From Pyrenophora tritici-repentis (Eukaryota > Ascomycota > Dothideomycetes > Pleosporales > Pleosporaceae): 64,000 nucleotides of DNA. Below, piece after piece: positions 11,012 through 22,765 of the stretch. How positions within the stretch are numbered: the first letter of the stretch is position 1; every line of letters starts with the position of its first letter. Both the position numbers and the translations under genes were made by a program. A model generated the notes under the pieces. That model saw only the letters and a list, made by a program, of their open reading frames with translations, searched no databases and was not told the origin of the DNA. The DNA is taken from the NCBI RefSeq assembly GCF_003171515.1, contig NC_089399.1, positions 3,720,001 to 3,784,000 on the forward strand. The letters are read 5' to 3'.

Positions 11012-11975
11012 ATCGATAAGCTAGCGGACAACGACGCAGCGCTGCTATTTGTGAGGTATGGTAGGCGACACCAGTGTGTGAATCGAGTTGACTTGAATCG
11101 AGCGTCTGGTGTGGAGGTGGTGGAGAGACGCGCACGCAGTCGGAGAATTGGATTGGCGTGGAGTGGCTTGGGTGTGGAGCGCAAATGGCAGATCGGGGGT
11201 TGCTATGCCAGAGCCACGCGTGTAGTGTCGCACAACCCAGTCTTGAGCCAAAAGATATTATAAGGTGCTATCGGGAGGGTGTATGCATTGGGTGACACAC
11301 AAATGGTTCGGTGCAGCTGGCTAACGAGGCTGAGGCTGTAGGTGTAGGCGTAGGCGTGGGCGTAGGTGTAGGCTATGGCAGGTCGCAGCAGGGTAAAGGG
11401 CTCGACGGAAATAGTAGACAACTGCGCACGAAGCGGAAATAGCTACAGAGACACACTCAACGGTCAAGGACAGACAAGAAGGAGAGACAGGTCGGCCCTA
11501 GGAGCGAAGGCGGCGTACAAATGAAAACAAGCTGCGCGGTGTGGGGAGTGCCCCCAAGGCCAGCTGCAGTTCACGGTCGAGGCAGCTAAACTAATTTCCT
11601 GCAGACCACGCCACATGCTGACCCGCGCATGGCTTCCCCTGAACGTGCCTGGCCGAATCAATCGCTATTTGCGCGCTTTCGCTAACGGCTTTTGACCTCT
11701 TGTTATGCGTGGTTTTACCGCCTACGCAAAACTCGGATTGCATGGCGTCTATAGAGTCGACTCTGGTGCGCCTGGTGCGCTTGCCCTAGAAGCTCGCCGC
11801 GGCTCGGTGGCTCCTTCCCTAGGGCCAGCCGGCGCATTCTGCATGTGGAAGCGACCATGGATAGCCCCAGGCAAGCGCAAGCGGCGCGAGCGAAACTCTT
11901 GGATGCCCTCTCCAACTATGCCAACACCCACTGATCCAACTTTCCTTGCCCGTTGCCAGCCTCGTGACCATCTGT
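11012..11975. other. Divergent intergenic region, GT32 gene / alpha-beta-hydrolase-like gene
   Basis: No gene seen. It carries a degenerate hexanucleotide repeat (units TAGGCG/TAGGTG/TGGGCG) at about 11336-11374 and should hold both promoters. Confidence 0.5.
11336..11374. repeat. Degenerate hexanucleotide tandem repeat, TAGGYG-type
   Basis: About six imperfect copies of a six-base unit (GTAGGC, GTGGGC, GTAGGT). Not telomeric, since TTAGGG is not the unit. Confidence 0.7.
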
Positions 11976-13602
11976 ATGCCTGCATGCACCCCGTTGATGC
12001 CACCACACTTCCATCTCAAGGCCATCACTGCCCTATCACCACGACTACGAGGGCGACTGCCACCCCTTCAGCCTCGGCTGGCAGCCCTCAACACTCGCCT
12101 CTATTCAGCTGTCACAGCGCCACCACGATGCGAGCGCATCCAAGTCCCGTGTCGGTCAAACGGCTCCTTCACGGTTGAGTAAGTCTCTTCTGCCGTCTTG
12201 TCTTACCTCACACGACCTGGCTCGTCACTGTCCATCGTGCTTTGGCTGTATATCTGCCTATCTGCCCGATAAGGCGTCGCCTACTGTGCGATGATCTCAC
12301 AGCCCCGCTCCAACCGGGTTGGCTGAAATAGGCATGCAGCTTGCAATCGCAAAGCCCTGGTTGTGCAAAACTAACCGAAGTACCAGCGTTTTCCATGCTG
12401 CAAAGCCTGCCGCTCCCATTCTGCTCTACCTTCCACCTGGTCCCGTGCTGCCAGAATATCCAGAGGAAGAAGAGCGTGTCATCGCGACGCTGCGTGAAGC
12501 AAGCGCGACGACTGTTGTCCGTATCAACTATCGCGCATCGTCGGTGCATCAGTATCCTACACCTTGTCATGACGTATTGCTTGGCTACGATTGGGTCCGA
12601 GATCATTTGCTTCTGGATGAATTCAAACGGCCCTATCTAACCCGTATGGGGGTTTGCGGGGAACTTGTGGGAGGCTCATTGGCGACCATGCTGGCCTTGA
12701 CCGAATGTCGTCTGGGCGAAAGCCGCATTGGCGCCGCAGCTGTCAACAATCCCATTGTAGATTGGGTCTTCCCCGACGAGCTTCCAGTTGTCAAGCCTGA
12801 AGACCTACCAGAACCCTTGTACGGCGATGAGACAGCACTCCTTTCCGACGAGGATTTGGCGGGCTCTTTGGCCAGTGTCGAGATAGACCAAGACGCTACA
12901 CAACAAGGGCAGAAGCTCAAGAAAAAACGCGCACCAAAAGCCCCTCCTCCTACGGCTTGGCAAACCTATGGGGATAACGACGTTATACCCACCTTGACTC
13001 TTTCAGGAGAGCGCGATGTCCTGTTCAGAAAGCCTGACGACTACTTTGATCGCTTTGCCTCTCCAATGCATTTTTTTCGTTCTCCTCACGCACAGCTACT
13101 CTATCCTCAGCCAGACAATCCCACCACTGCCCAGCAGCTCGATGACCTTCTCGACATGGAGACTCAGCTTGCCCTCAGCCACTACGCCACCTTTGAAGAC
13201 AACGTCAACTTTAGCCCTAGAGCGCCGCCGGCATTGCCAACCCTAAGCAGATGCCGTGCTTATGCCCGACATTACCCTCCGGCCGGCACTAGGCTTAGTC
13301 TTCCAGTTTGGAACATTACTATCGGACTACAGAGCCCTCTGTCAGATATCACATTAGAGCTGGCCAAGATGCTACGAAGAAGCATCGCCCGTCAAACACT
13401 GAAATCGCACTCTGGAAGAAGTCGGTGGCACGATGCAGTTGAAAAAAAGCAGTACGAAGATTTTGCGCATGATCGCGTCCAGCTGAACTCATATCAGGGC
13501 ATAGGGCTTTGGACACAGCAGGATGACAATCCGAAATGGGAACAACGCGTGCAGGAAGTAGGAATATGGATGAAACAACGTCTAGACCCTGCCTTTACAT
13601 GA
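11976..13602 (+). CDS. Alpha/beta-hydrolase-fold protein without a nucleophile serine
   Basis: Proposed exons 11976-12178 and 12387-13602; 472 residues. The 208-nt intron has GTAAGT, a CTAAC branch motif and CAG; it joins NGSFTVD to VFHAAKPAAPILLYLPPG in frame, a natural first strand for this fold. The N-terminus is Arg-rich without early acidic residues (RLRGRLPPLQPRLAALNTRLYS), resembling a mitochondrial presequence. At the expected nucleophile elbow the sequence is GVCGELVGGSLATML: GELVG where catalytic enzymes have G-x-S-x-G. The later strand LTLSGERDVLF is in the usual acid position. It is probably a non-catalytic or divergent member; no substrate can be named. Without the intron, the first in-frame ATG is at 12334. 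Confidence 0.7.
12179..12386 (+). other. Probable intron of the alpha/beta-hydrolase-like gene
   Basis: GTAAGT donor at 12179, CTAAC near 12370, CAG at 12386. It is long for this window, so the 5' model is less certain than the rest of the gene. Confidence 0.6.
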
Positions 13603-13625
13603 ATAACCGTACCTCTCATACAACG

Positions 13626-14834
13626 CTAAATATATCTGGTCCAATCCACCTCATTCAGCAACTCCAGTCTTTCAACCACCTCGTTGGTCAACCCCTCTCT
13701 TTCAACCACATCGTTCGTAAACCGCGGTTTTCCAAGCTCCCTAATTGCTTGCTTTCGCACTTCGTCCGCCCGCCAACGATATTGCATATCTGCCTCCTCT
13801 GCACAACCAAGGACAAAGCTGTCCAATTCAGCAGGACCCCAGTGCCCAGCCTCAACTCGAATTATGCACAGTTCGGTGAAGTACAGCAGTGGTATACCCT
13901 CCGAATCTCCATTTTTCATGTACCACCTAAGCCCATTAACTATTTCTGAACGCTCAGTGTTCAGGGGCTTGTCCGGCATTATTGGTAACAGGGGCTCTAA
14001 TGCCGATTCTGCTCCAACCGAGAGTGGGACACCCGGATAAGGTGCAGCCAGATTTGACTCAGAGCCAATTGAATCCCGACGCTGGTCCTGAAGGCACTCA
14101 CGTCGTTGTACTCCGTAGTCCCATTTACTCTCGCTGAGATTTTTTTCAAATTGAACCGCGTTTTTCCGTCGCGGGTGTGGGAGTATGAACTCGAAACAGG
14201 CCCGTCTCTTGGCCTGTTCAAAGTACGCGAGCTTGACGTACGGGAACTCTGTGTTCCAGCTCCAATATCTGGTCTGTATGGTTGAGACTCCGCCGTCCTG
14301 GATGAATAGGGGCACGATGCCTTTCTCAAGCAGCATGCGTAGTTGCGGTCGTTGTTTGAATCGCTTCTGGATTGATCGGATGTACTCGCGGCGGATGGGC
14401 GTGTACATGGTTTCGTCCTCGAATGCCATTCCAAGCAGTCCGTAGAGTGTGTTCCAGTCTTTTGTTTCCCATGGGATATTCACCATATCATCCTCTGCAT
14501 GCTCCACTTCTTCATACTCTAGTAACTCCTTTCGTCTTACAATGTAGTATATGAGTGAGAATGTCGATGCAATTATGAATGCCCTCCAGAAGAGTTTATC
14601 TGCCCCTTGGAATATTCCCGCAATGATCCCCTGATTCGAGCCCATTTCATTCGCCGTTTCATTTGCTGTGTTCGTTGCTGTCGTAGCAGCTTCTATCGCT
14701 GTAGTAGCAACTACTGTTGCCGTAGTAGCAGCTACCTTTGCTGTAATAGTAGATAGTCGAAGTATCGTGCTAGTGACTGTCGATGTCCTTAGAGGCCAAT
14801 TTTTGGTACCTACCACCAACTTTGGTGATACCAT
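13626..14834 (-). CDS. Unknown protein with one membrane segment
   Basis: Single exon of 402 residues from ATG 14834 (the frame opens further upstream, but with no ATG). An Ala/Thr-rich low-complexity stretch (about 20-60: ATTATVVATTAIEAATTAT) precedes one probable transmembrane helix (LFWRAFIIASTFSLIYYIV, about 82-101). A soluble C-terminal domain contains Trp-rich segments such as WSWNTEFPYVKLAYFEQAKRR. The C-terminus has short repeats of the form LTNEVVERLE, matching a roughly 30-bp imperfect tandem repeat in the DNA. It converges on the alpha/beta-hydrolase-like gene with only 23 bp between stop codons. No family recognised. Confidence 0.65.
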   Translation of the reverse strand: MVSPKLVVGTKNWPLRTSTVTSTILRLSTITAKVAATTATVVATTAIEAATTATNTANETANEMGSNQGIIAGIFQGADKLFWRAFIIASTFSLIYYIVRRKELLEYEEVEHAEDDMVNIPWETKDWNTLYGLLGMAFEDETMYTPIRREYIRSIQKRFKQRPQLRMLLEKGIVPLFIQDGGVSTIQTRYWSWNTEFPYVKLAYFEQAKRRACFEFILPHPRRKNAVQFEKNLSESKWDYGVQRRECLQDQRRDSIGSESNLAAPYPGVPLSVGAESALEPLLPIMPDKPLNTERSEIVNGLRWYMKNGDSEGIPLLYFTELCIIRVEAGHWGPAELDSFVLGCAEEADMQYRWRADEVRKQAIRELGKPRFTNDVVEREGLTNEVVERLELLNEVDWTRYI

Positions 14835-15731
14835 GACTATGTCGGCACGCTGGTGCTCTATATATGGAATCGTGGGTAATGGGTTGTTGTGTTTGGTAAT
14901 GGCATTGTGCGCATGAGCGCAAGATGGCAAGCTTTTTTTACATGGGAGCTTTGGGACGTTTGTCAATGAGCGGTGTCTTTGCCGGATCCGGTACTATGTG
15001 GTTTTCTTTGTTCTATCGCTTCCGGGTGGGCAGCTGCATGTATGCTCACAGGGACATAGCCGCCCTTTCTTTCTTTCATGTTGAAATTGCAAAATTGGCA
15101 GGAATGATACTGTTGTCTTGCATTGTCTTGCGGTTTTCGCTGTTGTGGAATGAGATGCGATCAATGCGACGGGTGGGTGAGGCACGTGATACATGGCACG
15201 TGTTGTCGCGTTACGTTACACGAGGACATCATACATCGTCGACTCAGGATCGGATGCACTCACAAAAATATCCCCTGACTTAATCCATGAAACGAGACTG
15301 AAATGATCTCAAATCTCACGGCGCTACTACATGTACTTACACTTCTCCTGTTTATCTCACGTGAATCCCGTCCCCCTCTCCTCGTCATTAACATGCACAA
15401 TTGGGTTCCTCGCAAAAAGGACAACAATTTCTTTCTCCAACATCTACTGACAAGTGTGATTCGCAATGCTTTGCGCCACATAGTCATCTACCATTTGACA
15501 TTGAGCAAAGAGAGTCTGAACGAGAGGACGCTGTAATGGTAATTGAACGTTCTTCTCGATGACTCTACTGCACTATACGGCAATTCCATTGACGACTGTG
15601 TTATACCGGTTTGTTCTATCGAGGTGCAAACAATCAAGGGGTAAGCGAGCAAATTCTTTGATATGGGGTATACAAACTGTACGGACATTATCTCCTGGGG
15701 GTTACAGTTGCTGCCTTTCAACTCCTACAAC
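14835..15731. other. Divergent intergenic region
   Basis: Between the starts of two unknown genes (14834 minus, 15732 plus). Only small unrelated ORFs; no element recognised. Confidence 0.45.
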
Positions 15732-17303
15732 ATGGCTGGAAAAACTTCTGCTGACCGTAAACTGCGGCGAAAACTCGCTGACAACATCAAGCAAAAATGG
15801 AAGCTGCCGAACATTGATGGGACTGTATTTCCTGAGCGCGTGCGACACGGCGGAGAATTGCACACCTGGCCTACCAAGGTCTTAAGAGCACTCAACGACC
15901 TTGCTACTGGCATGCCGGGTATCGATGAGAGTGAACTGCAAACCCTCATGGAGAGACTGGGTATCGAATACGATACCAGGATAGAAAGTTCCTCTGCGGT
16001 AGTCGACCACCCGTCAGGACTAGAGGATATCGATGTGAAATCCGTTATAGAGGGCCTTAGAAGAAAAGCACGTATTCAGGACAGCGAGAAGGCACTGGGG
16101 AAACGCAAGACCGTTACTCCTGATCCTCAAGGGAAAAGTACGAGTACTTTCTTTGCTACAATATCAAGAGATGGAAGACGACTGACATGTGCAGATCAAG
16201 ACACCGGGGAATTCCTGTCCGATACGAATGTCGCATCGGGAACCGGTGACACGGCGGACGATACACTCACGGTACGACCGTCTAAGAGGCGCAACGTTTC
16301 CACCTCACATGCCACGAGAGAGAACACGATTACCGAAGACGAGGAAGAAAGCTCGAATACTGCTGATGAAGAGCCACAGGATGATGACGCTCATACACCC
16401 CAAGCAGAAGACTCATCTTCTACAGCCGCCGTCAGTCCTGCAACTCAAAGCACACTGTGGGACGTCATGAAAGATGAGATCAAGGAATGCTGGAACTTGC
16501 CTAAAGAATACGACATCAAAGATCTAATCCCTGATCACATGAAGGACAAGGACCACCGCATGGCCCCTCAGTTGGATAAAGAACTAGAAAAGTATTGGAG
16601 ACCTAAGAGACACCACAAGTCGCAAAAGAAAGGGGGACTAGTAAGGCAACTCCTAGAGTTGGCTCGAGCATCAAGAAACAGGATGGAAGAAGCACAGCGG
16701 AAGATGGAAGAGAGCTTCATGTACAGGCGAGGGAGTACGATTGGTAAAGTAGACGTGCGCTATGCACTTAACCATTTCAGGGATGAGATGGAAGAAGGTG
16801 AGGATATGGCAGGCCCATCTGGATCAAACTCCAGACTTCAGTCGTGTCCCCAATCTCCACCGCGAGCTCCCACAACAAATATCCCACCTGAAAGCATCGC
16901 CGCATCCCCCCTATCCATCCCTCAGCCTCCTTCTCAGACTCCAGTATCACAAGCCCTCACACCCCACCAACTCCCCACCTCACCCCTCCTAACCACCCTC
17001 CAAGACCTCCATCTCCGCCAAGCATCCCTCGACGTCACCATTGCCGAAGACCTCGTCGCAGCAGCCCAAAGCAGACGTACATCAGAGTGTTTAACGCGCT
17101 ACGGCTCTCTCAGTAGTCGCAGTAGTTTCCAAGTCTCTTCTTCCGCTCAGCCAACAGATGCTGATGCTGAGGTTGATGCGGCGAAATTGGCGGTGGTTTT
17201 GGTGAGGAAGGAGCGGGATAGGTTGCTGGGGGAGGTTTGGAAGGCGCGGCAGGGGATGGAGGGGGTGGGGAAGGGTGGGAGTAGAGGAGACGCTGATAAT
17301 TAG
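15732..17303 (+). CDS. Unknown protein, disordered with a conserved-looking N-terminus
   Basis: Single exon; 523 residues from ATG 15732 (an in-frame ATG at 15663 would add 23). The N-terminal 70 residues look folded (RKLADNIKQKWKLPNIDGTV, then HTWPTKVLRALNDLATGMPG). The middle is acidic, Ser/Thr-rich and probably disordered. A basic helical segment follows (about 290-350). A Pro/Ser-rich stretch then leads into a C-terminal helix with heptad-like spacing (AAKLAVVLVRKERDRLLGEVWKAR). No enzyme motif seen; a nuclear or scaffold role would be guesswork. Confidence 0.65.
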   Translation: MAGKTSADRKLRRKLADNIKQKWKLPNIDGTVFPERVRHGGELHTWPTKVLRALNDLATGMPGIDESELQTLMERLGIEYDTRIESSSAVVDHPSGLEDIDVKSVIEGLRRKARIQDSEKALGKRKTVTPDPQGKSTSTFFATISRDGRRLTCADQDTGEFLSDTNVASGTGDTADDTLTVRPSKRRNVSTSHATRENTITEDEEESSNTADEEPQDDDAHTPQAEDSSSTAAVSPATQSTLWDVMKDEIKECWNLPKEYDIKDLIPDHMKDKDHRMAPQLDKELEKYWRPKRHHKSQKKGGLVRQLLELARASRNRMEEAQRKMEESFMYRRGSTIGKVDVRYALNHFRDEMEEGEDMAGPSGSNSRLQSCPQSPPRAPTTNIPPESIAASPLSIPQPPSQTPVSQALTPHQLPTSPLLTTLQDLHLRQASLDVTIAEDLVAAAQSRRTSECLTRYGSLSSRSSFQVSSSAQPTDADAEVDAAKLAVVLVRKERDRLLGEVWKARQGMEGVGKGGSRGDADN

Positions 17304-17846
17304 GACGAAGAAGAGTTTTTTAGCGTAGGAATGATGTAGAAACGCAACAACGGGCGATGAGATGATGGCAGTACCATGGAATGAGTAACTATAGGGTTGG
17401 ACCTGCAGTAAGTACGTTGAGAAATCTCGGAGTCATGGTAATTCCGCCTACGATAATCCAAAGCGATCATAGACGTAGGCCTAGTTCAATGCCATGGCGA
17501 CTACCAGCTCTTCCCCACTTGTCTATACATCTCGGTTACCAAGAGCTGCAATTACGAGCAAGACATCAAACTTTCATTATCACCGTGTATCAACCAGCCA
17601 TGTCAAGGAGATACTGACTCCATATTTTTCGGTTCTCCATGAGAAGAAAATAAACGCCGCCCCTAACCCGTAGCTACGCAATGGGGGTATCTATAGCAAA
17701 TACGGAAAGTATGTAGAACGCGGAAGGAAAAACAGAGGACAGCGCAAAGAAAAGGAAAAGGAAAAGTACACCCCCATTGACCCATGCATCCATCCATCCC
17801 CAACGCCTTTTCCGGTCCCCGACTTCCTTTCCCAACCTCACACACC
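17304..17846. other. Convergent intergenic region
   Basis: Between stop codons at 17303 (plus) and 17847 (minus). No gene or element recognised; an A/G-rich stretch lies at 17720-17770. Confidence 0.45.
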
Positions 17847-20251
17847 TCAAAGCCACAAAACGCCACAACCAGGCTCACCCGCCTTGCCCGGATCACCATT
17901 ACCAGTCGTAGATATACTACCCACTCCACTATTTGCCAGTGCTATCTGCGGCATGCGAATATGCGGACTAGCAGATTGATAAGGGAAGAGACTAGCAACG
18001 TTATCTGGTACATCTTTCCCATCAATGATACCTTCGACAGCGCGGGTAATGGCTCCAAAGTCTGTGACGACGCGTTTGGCATACGGCTGGCTATATGCGA
18101 GATCATTCAGCATGGCTGTGGCAGTACGAAAGGCTCCGATATGACTTTGATTTCTACTGGCCGTATCGCGAACGATGAGGGAACAGAGGACGAGGACAGC
18201 GTTTGCGAGGGAAGTAGTTATGTCGTGACGGAAGCTAAAAGGGCGTCGGGCGTCTTGGCTGAACGAGGACATGCGATTGATGGTGCAGACTGCGAGATGG
18301 CTGAAGTGAGTGGCGTGGTCGTTGTCGTATTGGAGGGAGGTGATGATGGGGCGGAACCCCCAAAGGACGAAGTCAGTCTTCATTTGGATGAGGGTGGTCT
18401 TGAATGGTGCGTCGGATCCTGATGACGGGTGGGTATAGGGTATTTGTAGTTCTGGGAGGTCGTGGTCGAGGAACTGAGCGATTTGTGCGTCAATAGCATC
18501 TTGAGTGCTGCGGTTGAGACTGCGGCCATCGAGGGTATTACCCGCGTAGCGTGCCCAGAGGATCACGTAGTGCAGATAGTGATTCATGAACGGTCTTGGA
18601 TCGTGTTCATGATCAAGTTGCATGGGAAGCATTGCCTGGGTAGAGTTAGAATCGCACATGAAATCAAGCATATCAGAGTTTACTTACCCTAACGAACAAC
18701 TCATTCGGTAGTTCGACCTGAATATCGGCTTCATGGATAGTATATGGTCTTCCGCATGTTAGCGAGATGAAGCGGTCCGCTACAAAGACATTCCAGAACA
18801 AGCAAATTCGCTCATAGGCTTGACGAGTTGTGATGTCGGTCCAGGTGGATTGCTGGTGTAGCGAGTATTGGAAGACCAGCCTGGCAGCGAGACCAATGCT
18901 GTTGTAAGCCGGACCGGGAACATCGACGAAAGTGTAGTATAGAGCCTGTTATGGTCAATATCTACTATGTAACAAAGACAGCCTTATGAGACTCGAACTC
19001 ACTTGGAAAAGCAGACATTGTATCAACGTCAGATCACCGTTTCCACTCAAGAGCGATTTCTTGTCCAAGATATCATCGGCTAGCTCCAGCCACTGCCAGC
19101 CCACAGGTTTAGTGGAGCCAATTTTCTTAGTGTTGAGCAGTACATCGCAGCATGCAAAGATGAGGTAGTTGAGCGCAAGAAAATGGCTTTCTCCTGACTG
19201 TATCGTCGGACTCGCAAGCATGTGCTCACTGCGACTGCGGAAATCGGCTTCATCTATGCATGGGTGAGACAAATGTATGTCGGTAAAGAAGGACATAAGG
19301 CGCTGTTGATATTCGGCTGGATTGGGAAAGGGCATGGTTCGATTGCCCAATTGTACTAGATGGGGCGGCTCTACGGTAGACTGAGCAGGATTGGACGACT
19401 CTTGGGAGAAGGGCGAAGGCTGTCCCATAAAGGCAAGGACCGGATTGATGGGATCCAGTGGTAGGCCGGTGAATGCCGTGTCACCCCGAAAACCCTCACT
19501 GCCACTGTCTTCGCGCTCCACGCTACCAGCAGGCGTCATGGTCAAGCCTCGGTCACGCATGAGGGCTTCCATCATGGCTTCCACCCGGGCCATACGCGCC
19601 TCAATGGACATGCCGCGGGTACTGGCATCACTCGCCCGTCGTTCCGTCTCATCGTCGCGCGGTAGTATGCTTCTTCGCGATGCATTGTTGCCGTTTCCGC
19701 TCGCATTCGATGCTTGGGCTTGAAGCGTGGGCGTCGGCCTGCTGAGATTCTGCAGGGCTTCGGCGGCCGTCTGGTCTTCTGAGAAGAAGCATCGCTTGCC
19801 GTTGTCGACGCAACGTTGGCACGGGTTATCTCCGGAACACTATGGGATGCTTAGCATAGATGCATGTAACACTTTCAAGCCCAGCAAATGAGACGTGAAG
19901 AACAGGTCAAAAAGCATGGGAGCTAGGGCCGGATATGGATGTGGAGGGCCAGGCAATATGTGGATAGTAACACGTACCTTGAGCTTCGAACGCCTGCATG
20001 ATACACCTGCGCAATTGTCAGCCATCGAACTTATAATAACTGTCATGTTGTCGCGCAAGCGGCGTCGAACCATTGCGGAACCATCGGAATGCTACATAGG
20101 AAGCTCCATCGATGCGGAACTCATGTCAGCGGGAAGGAAGGCGCGACATACATGCTTTGGGCGCGTACTTTTGGCGGACCTTCTTGCGCTTGGGCGACGA
20201 TGACCTTCTTTCAACGTCCATATGCTCTGAAGGCGACGGGTGATGGTTCAT
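17847..20251 (-). CDS. Zn2Cys6 fungal-specific transcription factor
   Basis: Five exons: 20152-20251, 19978-20006, 19003-19839, 18688-18945, 17847-18635; 670 residues. The zinc cluster is assembled across three exons: ACVSCRRSKLK from exons 1-2, then CSGDNPCQRCVDNGKRC from exon 3, giving the canonical C-x2-C-x6-C-x5-C-x2-C-x6-C. A basic nuclear-localisation stretch (SSSPKRKKVRQKY) precedes it. A short helix follows (RMARVEAMMEALMRDRG), likely the dimerisation coiled coil. The rest matches the fungal transcription factor middle homology region (HPCIDEADFRSRSEHML; ERICLFWNVFVADRFISLTCGRP). All four introns have consensus signals. It probably binds CGG-type sites in the nucleus. Its neighbour is an acyl-CoA oxidase, but no regulatory link is shown. 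Confidence 0.92.
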
Positions 20252-20555
20252 GTCGCGGTGAAGATGTGGGAAGAAGGAAGGCGCACGCCGAAGCTACTTC
20301 GGAACGCGACCGGGATGGGCTGTTAGCGCCATTTGGCATGACACCACTCGCTCACCATAAAGCCTCCCTTTGTGATGTCTAGAACTTCACCAATACGACA
20401 TGATAAAAGAACAGTACTAGACAAGCAATGCTCACATTAGTTATATCTGGCGCCTGGCTGTGACCACTACTATGGACAACTCATCAGTACCAACATTCCA
20501 TACCTCGTATCCAGCTGCATCATCATGTCATGTATCCACCACACATACATCATCT
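20252..20555. other. Short intergenic region: TF promoter and acyl-CoA oxidase 3' end
   Basis: 304 bp between two minus-strand genes. No element recognised. Confidence 0.45.
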
Positions 20556-22765
20556 CTACAACTTCGCTTGAACTTTAACCTGCCTCTTCAAGATCGGATC
20601 GACCCAATCCCTCCAGCCCTGCTGTACACCCCCATTCTTCTGCGCGTTTTGATTGATAGGTAGCTGTTCTACCCAGCGCATAATGTTCTCATATACGTTT
20701 CCATCATGCATGCCAATAGCACTACAAAGACTTGCGTCCGAGAAGTCCCATGCATCCGTCAATGCAATGATATGAGGAGGGAGTTCATTGAGTCGTTTGT
20801 TGACGAGTGAACGTATAGTGTCGAGTTGAGCTGATGACAGATACGGTGGCCGAGTATCAGCTGTCTCGGCAAAGGACAAAACGTCAACGGAGCGCGGGTT
20901 TATGGTTGTGGAGAGAGCGAAGAGATCTTGCATCCAGCACAATATCATTCGCAGCTCCGGAGCCGTGGGGTTGTAAGGCAAGGAATGAATGGTGTCGTTG
21001 AACGACTTCAAGATGAAGTACTCAATGTGAGCCCGTGATGCAGAAATGAGCAGCATCATATACTCATTCCAAGCCTTGGCTGTTTCCTTATCAGTAGCCC
21101 GAATTGCTTTATGTGCCTTGACAATTAGGCGATGCGCGCGATCGCGATAGATGGAAAGTTGTACGTCGAACTCGAGGAACTCCTCGCCTTGGGCCACACA
21201 AGTGTCATTCAGGTTCAACTCGGCGAGATACCGCACCTGCGGCTCCATTGGCTCACCGTCCTGCAAACGATCAAGCTGCTTGAGTAGGTGTCGGCCAAGT
21301 TGCTGCCACAAGACGTAGTTCTCTCCTTCAAACATCGCGCCACCTGCCAAAGCACCAATAATGTCTGGCAGGCCTGAGAGGACCATGTACCCATGCCCAC
21401 CACACAGCTTCCGCGTATCCTCAGCGCCATCGGCAGCTTCAGAAGTGACGTATGCCTTGAGGCCAGCTGTAAGTGCGTGTACAGAGGGCAGAAGAGAATG
21501 ATCATTCTTGCTCTGCATCTCTCGAAGCTTGTTGTAATGCATGTCGCAAACGCGAGAGGCGAAAAACATGGCGTAAGACTTCGCAATCATACTCAGTAGA
21601 CGGAAGTGTTGGTGTTTGTAGTGAAGGATACTGGCCTCAGTACTAAAGGCATCTGCAGGACCTAGACCCTGCTGTCGTACTACAGAGTAGCGCGTCGCGA
21701 TCGTCAAGGCTTGTGCTAGCTGAACACTAAAGACGCCAGGCATCTTGGCGCGGACGAGCAGCATCACAGAGTATGAGAGCTTAGCACGAAGCGAGTCTTT
21801 GGTGAATTTCCCCTCACGTGTGAGCTGACTATGGGCCATGAGCATTTGAGACCGGGGGATCCGGACGCTATCGAACGAGGCGAAGCCATTATCTGCTTCA
21901 TTGTATCTGGATTCTCTGTTAGTATCATCGTGTTGACTCGCATGTAGCTGACTTACCCGAGCTTCAACCCGACGTCGCCCATCTTGATCCCAGGCATGGG
22001 CTTGCCGTCCTCCACAGACCGGAGTTGTACAAGGAAGATGTGTGGGCCATGATCCCCATCGCCGACAATGAGTCTAGCCATAACCGTGCCATGTGTAGTT
22101 GAAAAGCCCAGACCCGCAGGCCAGAACTTGGTCGAGGAGATTGTCGGTGTATGAACAATGAATTCATCAGTGTCCTTGTCGAACGTAGCGGTAGTTTCAA
22201 TACCCCGAACGAATGAGCCGTGGCCGAGTTCAGTCTGCGCGTATGTACCGAGAATCTTGCCGGCTCTGGCGAGAGGGAGCCACTTTGCCTTCTGTTCCTC
22301 AGTACCGTTGTGCTCCATGCCCGGTTCGAATAAGATAGCCTTATGTCCAAAAGGACTAGCCAGTTAGCTTATACACCCATGTCTCGTAGAGAACAACTCA
22401 CCTAGAGTTAACGAGGTTGTAGCGCGGAGTGATCCAGACGAAATGCTCGTGTTGATATTTAAGCATGTCGTCAAGACAGGCTTTGCTCATCTGCAAGCCT
22501 TGCTCGAATAGAGCCTCGCGGTTGTTTTCAGCGTAGCATCGTGGGAGTTTCGAAATGTCGTATGTGTCCAGCACCTTCTCGACACGCTCAAAAGCAGCAC
22601 GGCGCTCTTTGACGATACGCTCTCTAGATAATTGTTAATACAAAGGTTGTTGGGACATGAGAAGTGCACATACCCTCCCCATAGCAAACAAGTAAGCGCG
22701 TACGTGTTGACGTCGCTCCTTGACCTGGCCTTACGCATGGATATAACCTGCGCGGTTTGTACCAT
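20556..22765 (-). CDS. Peroxisomal acyl-CoA oxidase
   Basis: Four exons: 22674-22765, 22402-22623, 21957-22355, 20556-21906; 687 residues, normal for the family. Diagnostic segments: LTCLLWGGERIVKERRAAFE near the N-terminus; LGTYAQTELGHGSFVRGIET (FAD/substrate-binding core); GFSTTHGTVMARLIV; and TRKLCGGHGYMVLSGLPDI, which carries the catalytic-base region before FEGENYVLWQQ. The C-terminus is AKL, a valid PTS1 peroxisome signal. It catalyses the first step of peroxisomal beta-oxidation, oxidising acyl-CoA to trans-2-enoyl-CoA with release of H2O2. All three introns (46-50 nt) have consensus ends and keep the frame. ATG 22765 gives a short N-terminus; MRKARS, nine residues later, is an alternative start. 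Confidence 0.93.

Noticed and set aside
11336..11374. Telomere-like repeat
   Set aside because: The unit is TAGGYG with variants, not TTAGGG, and it is short and internal.
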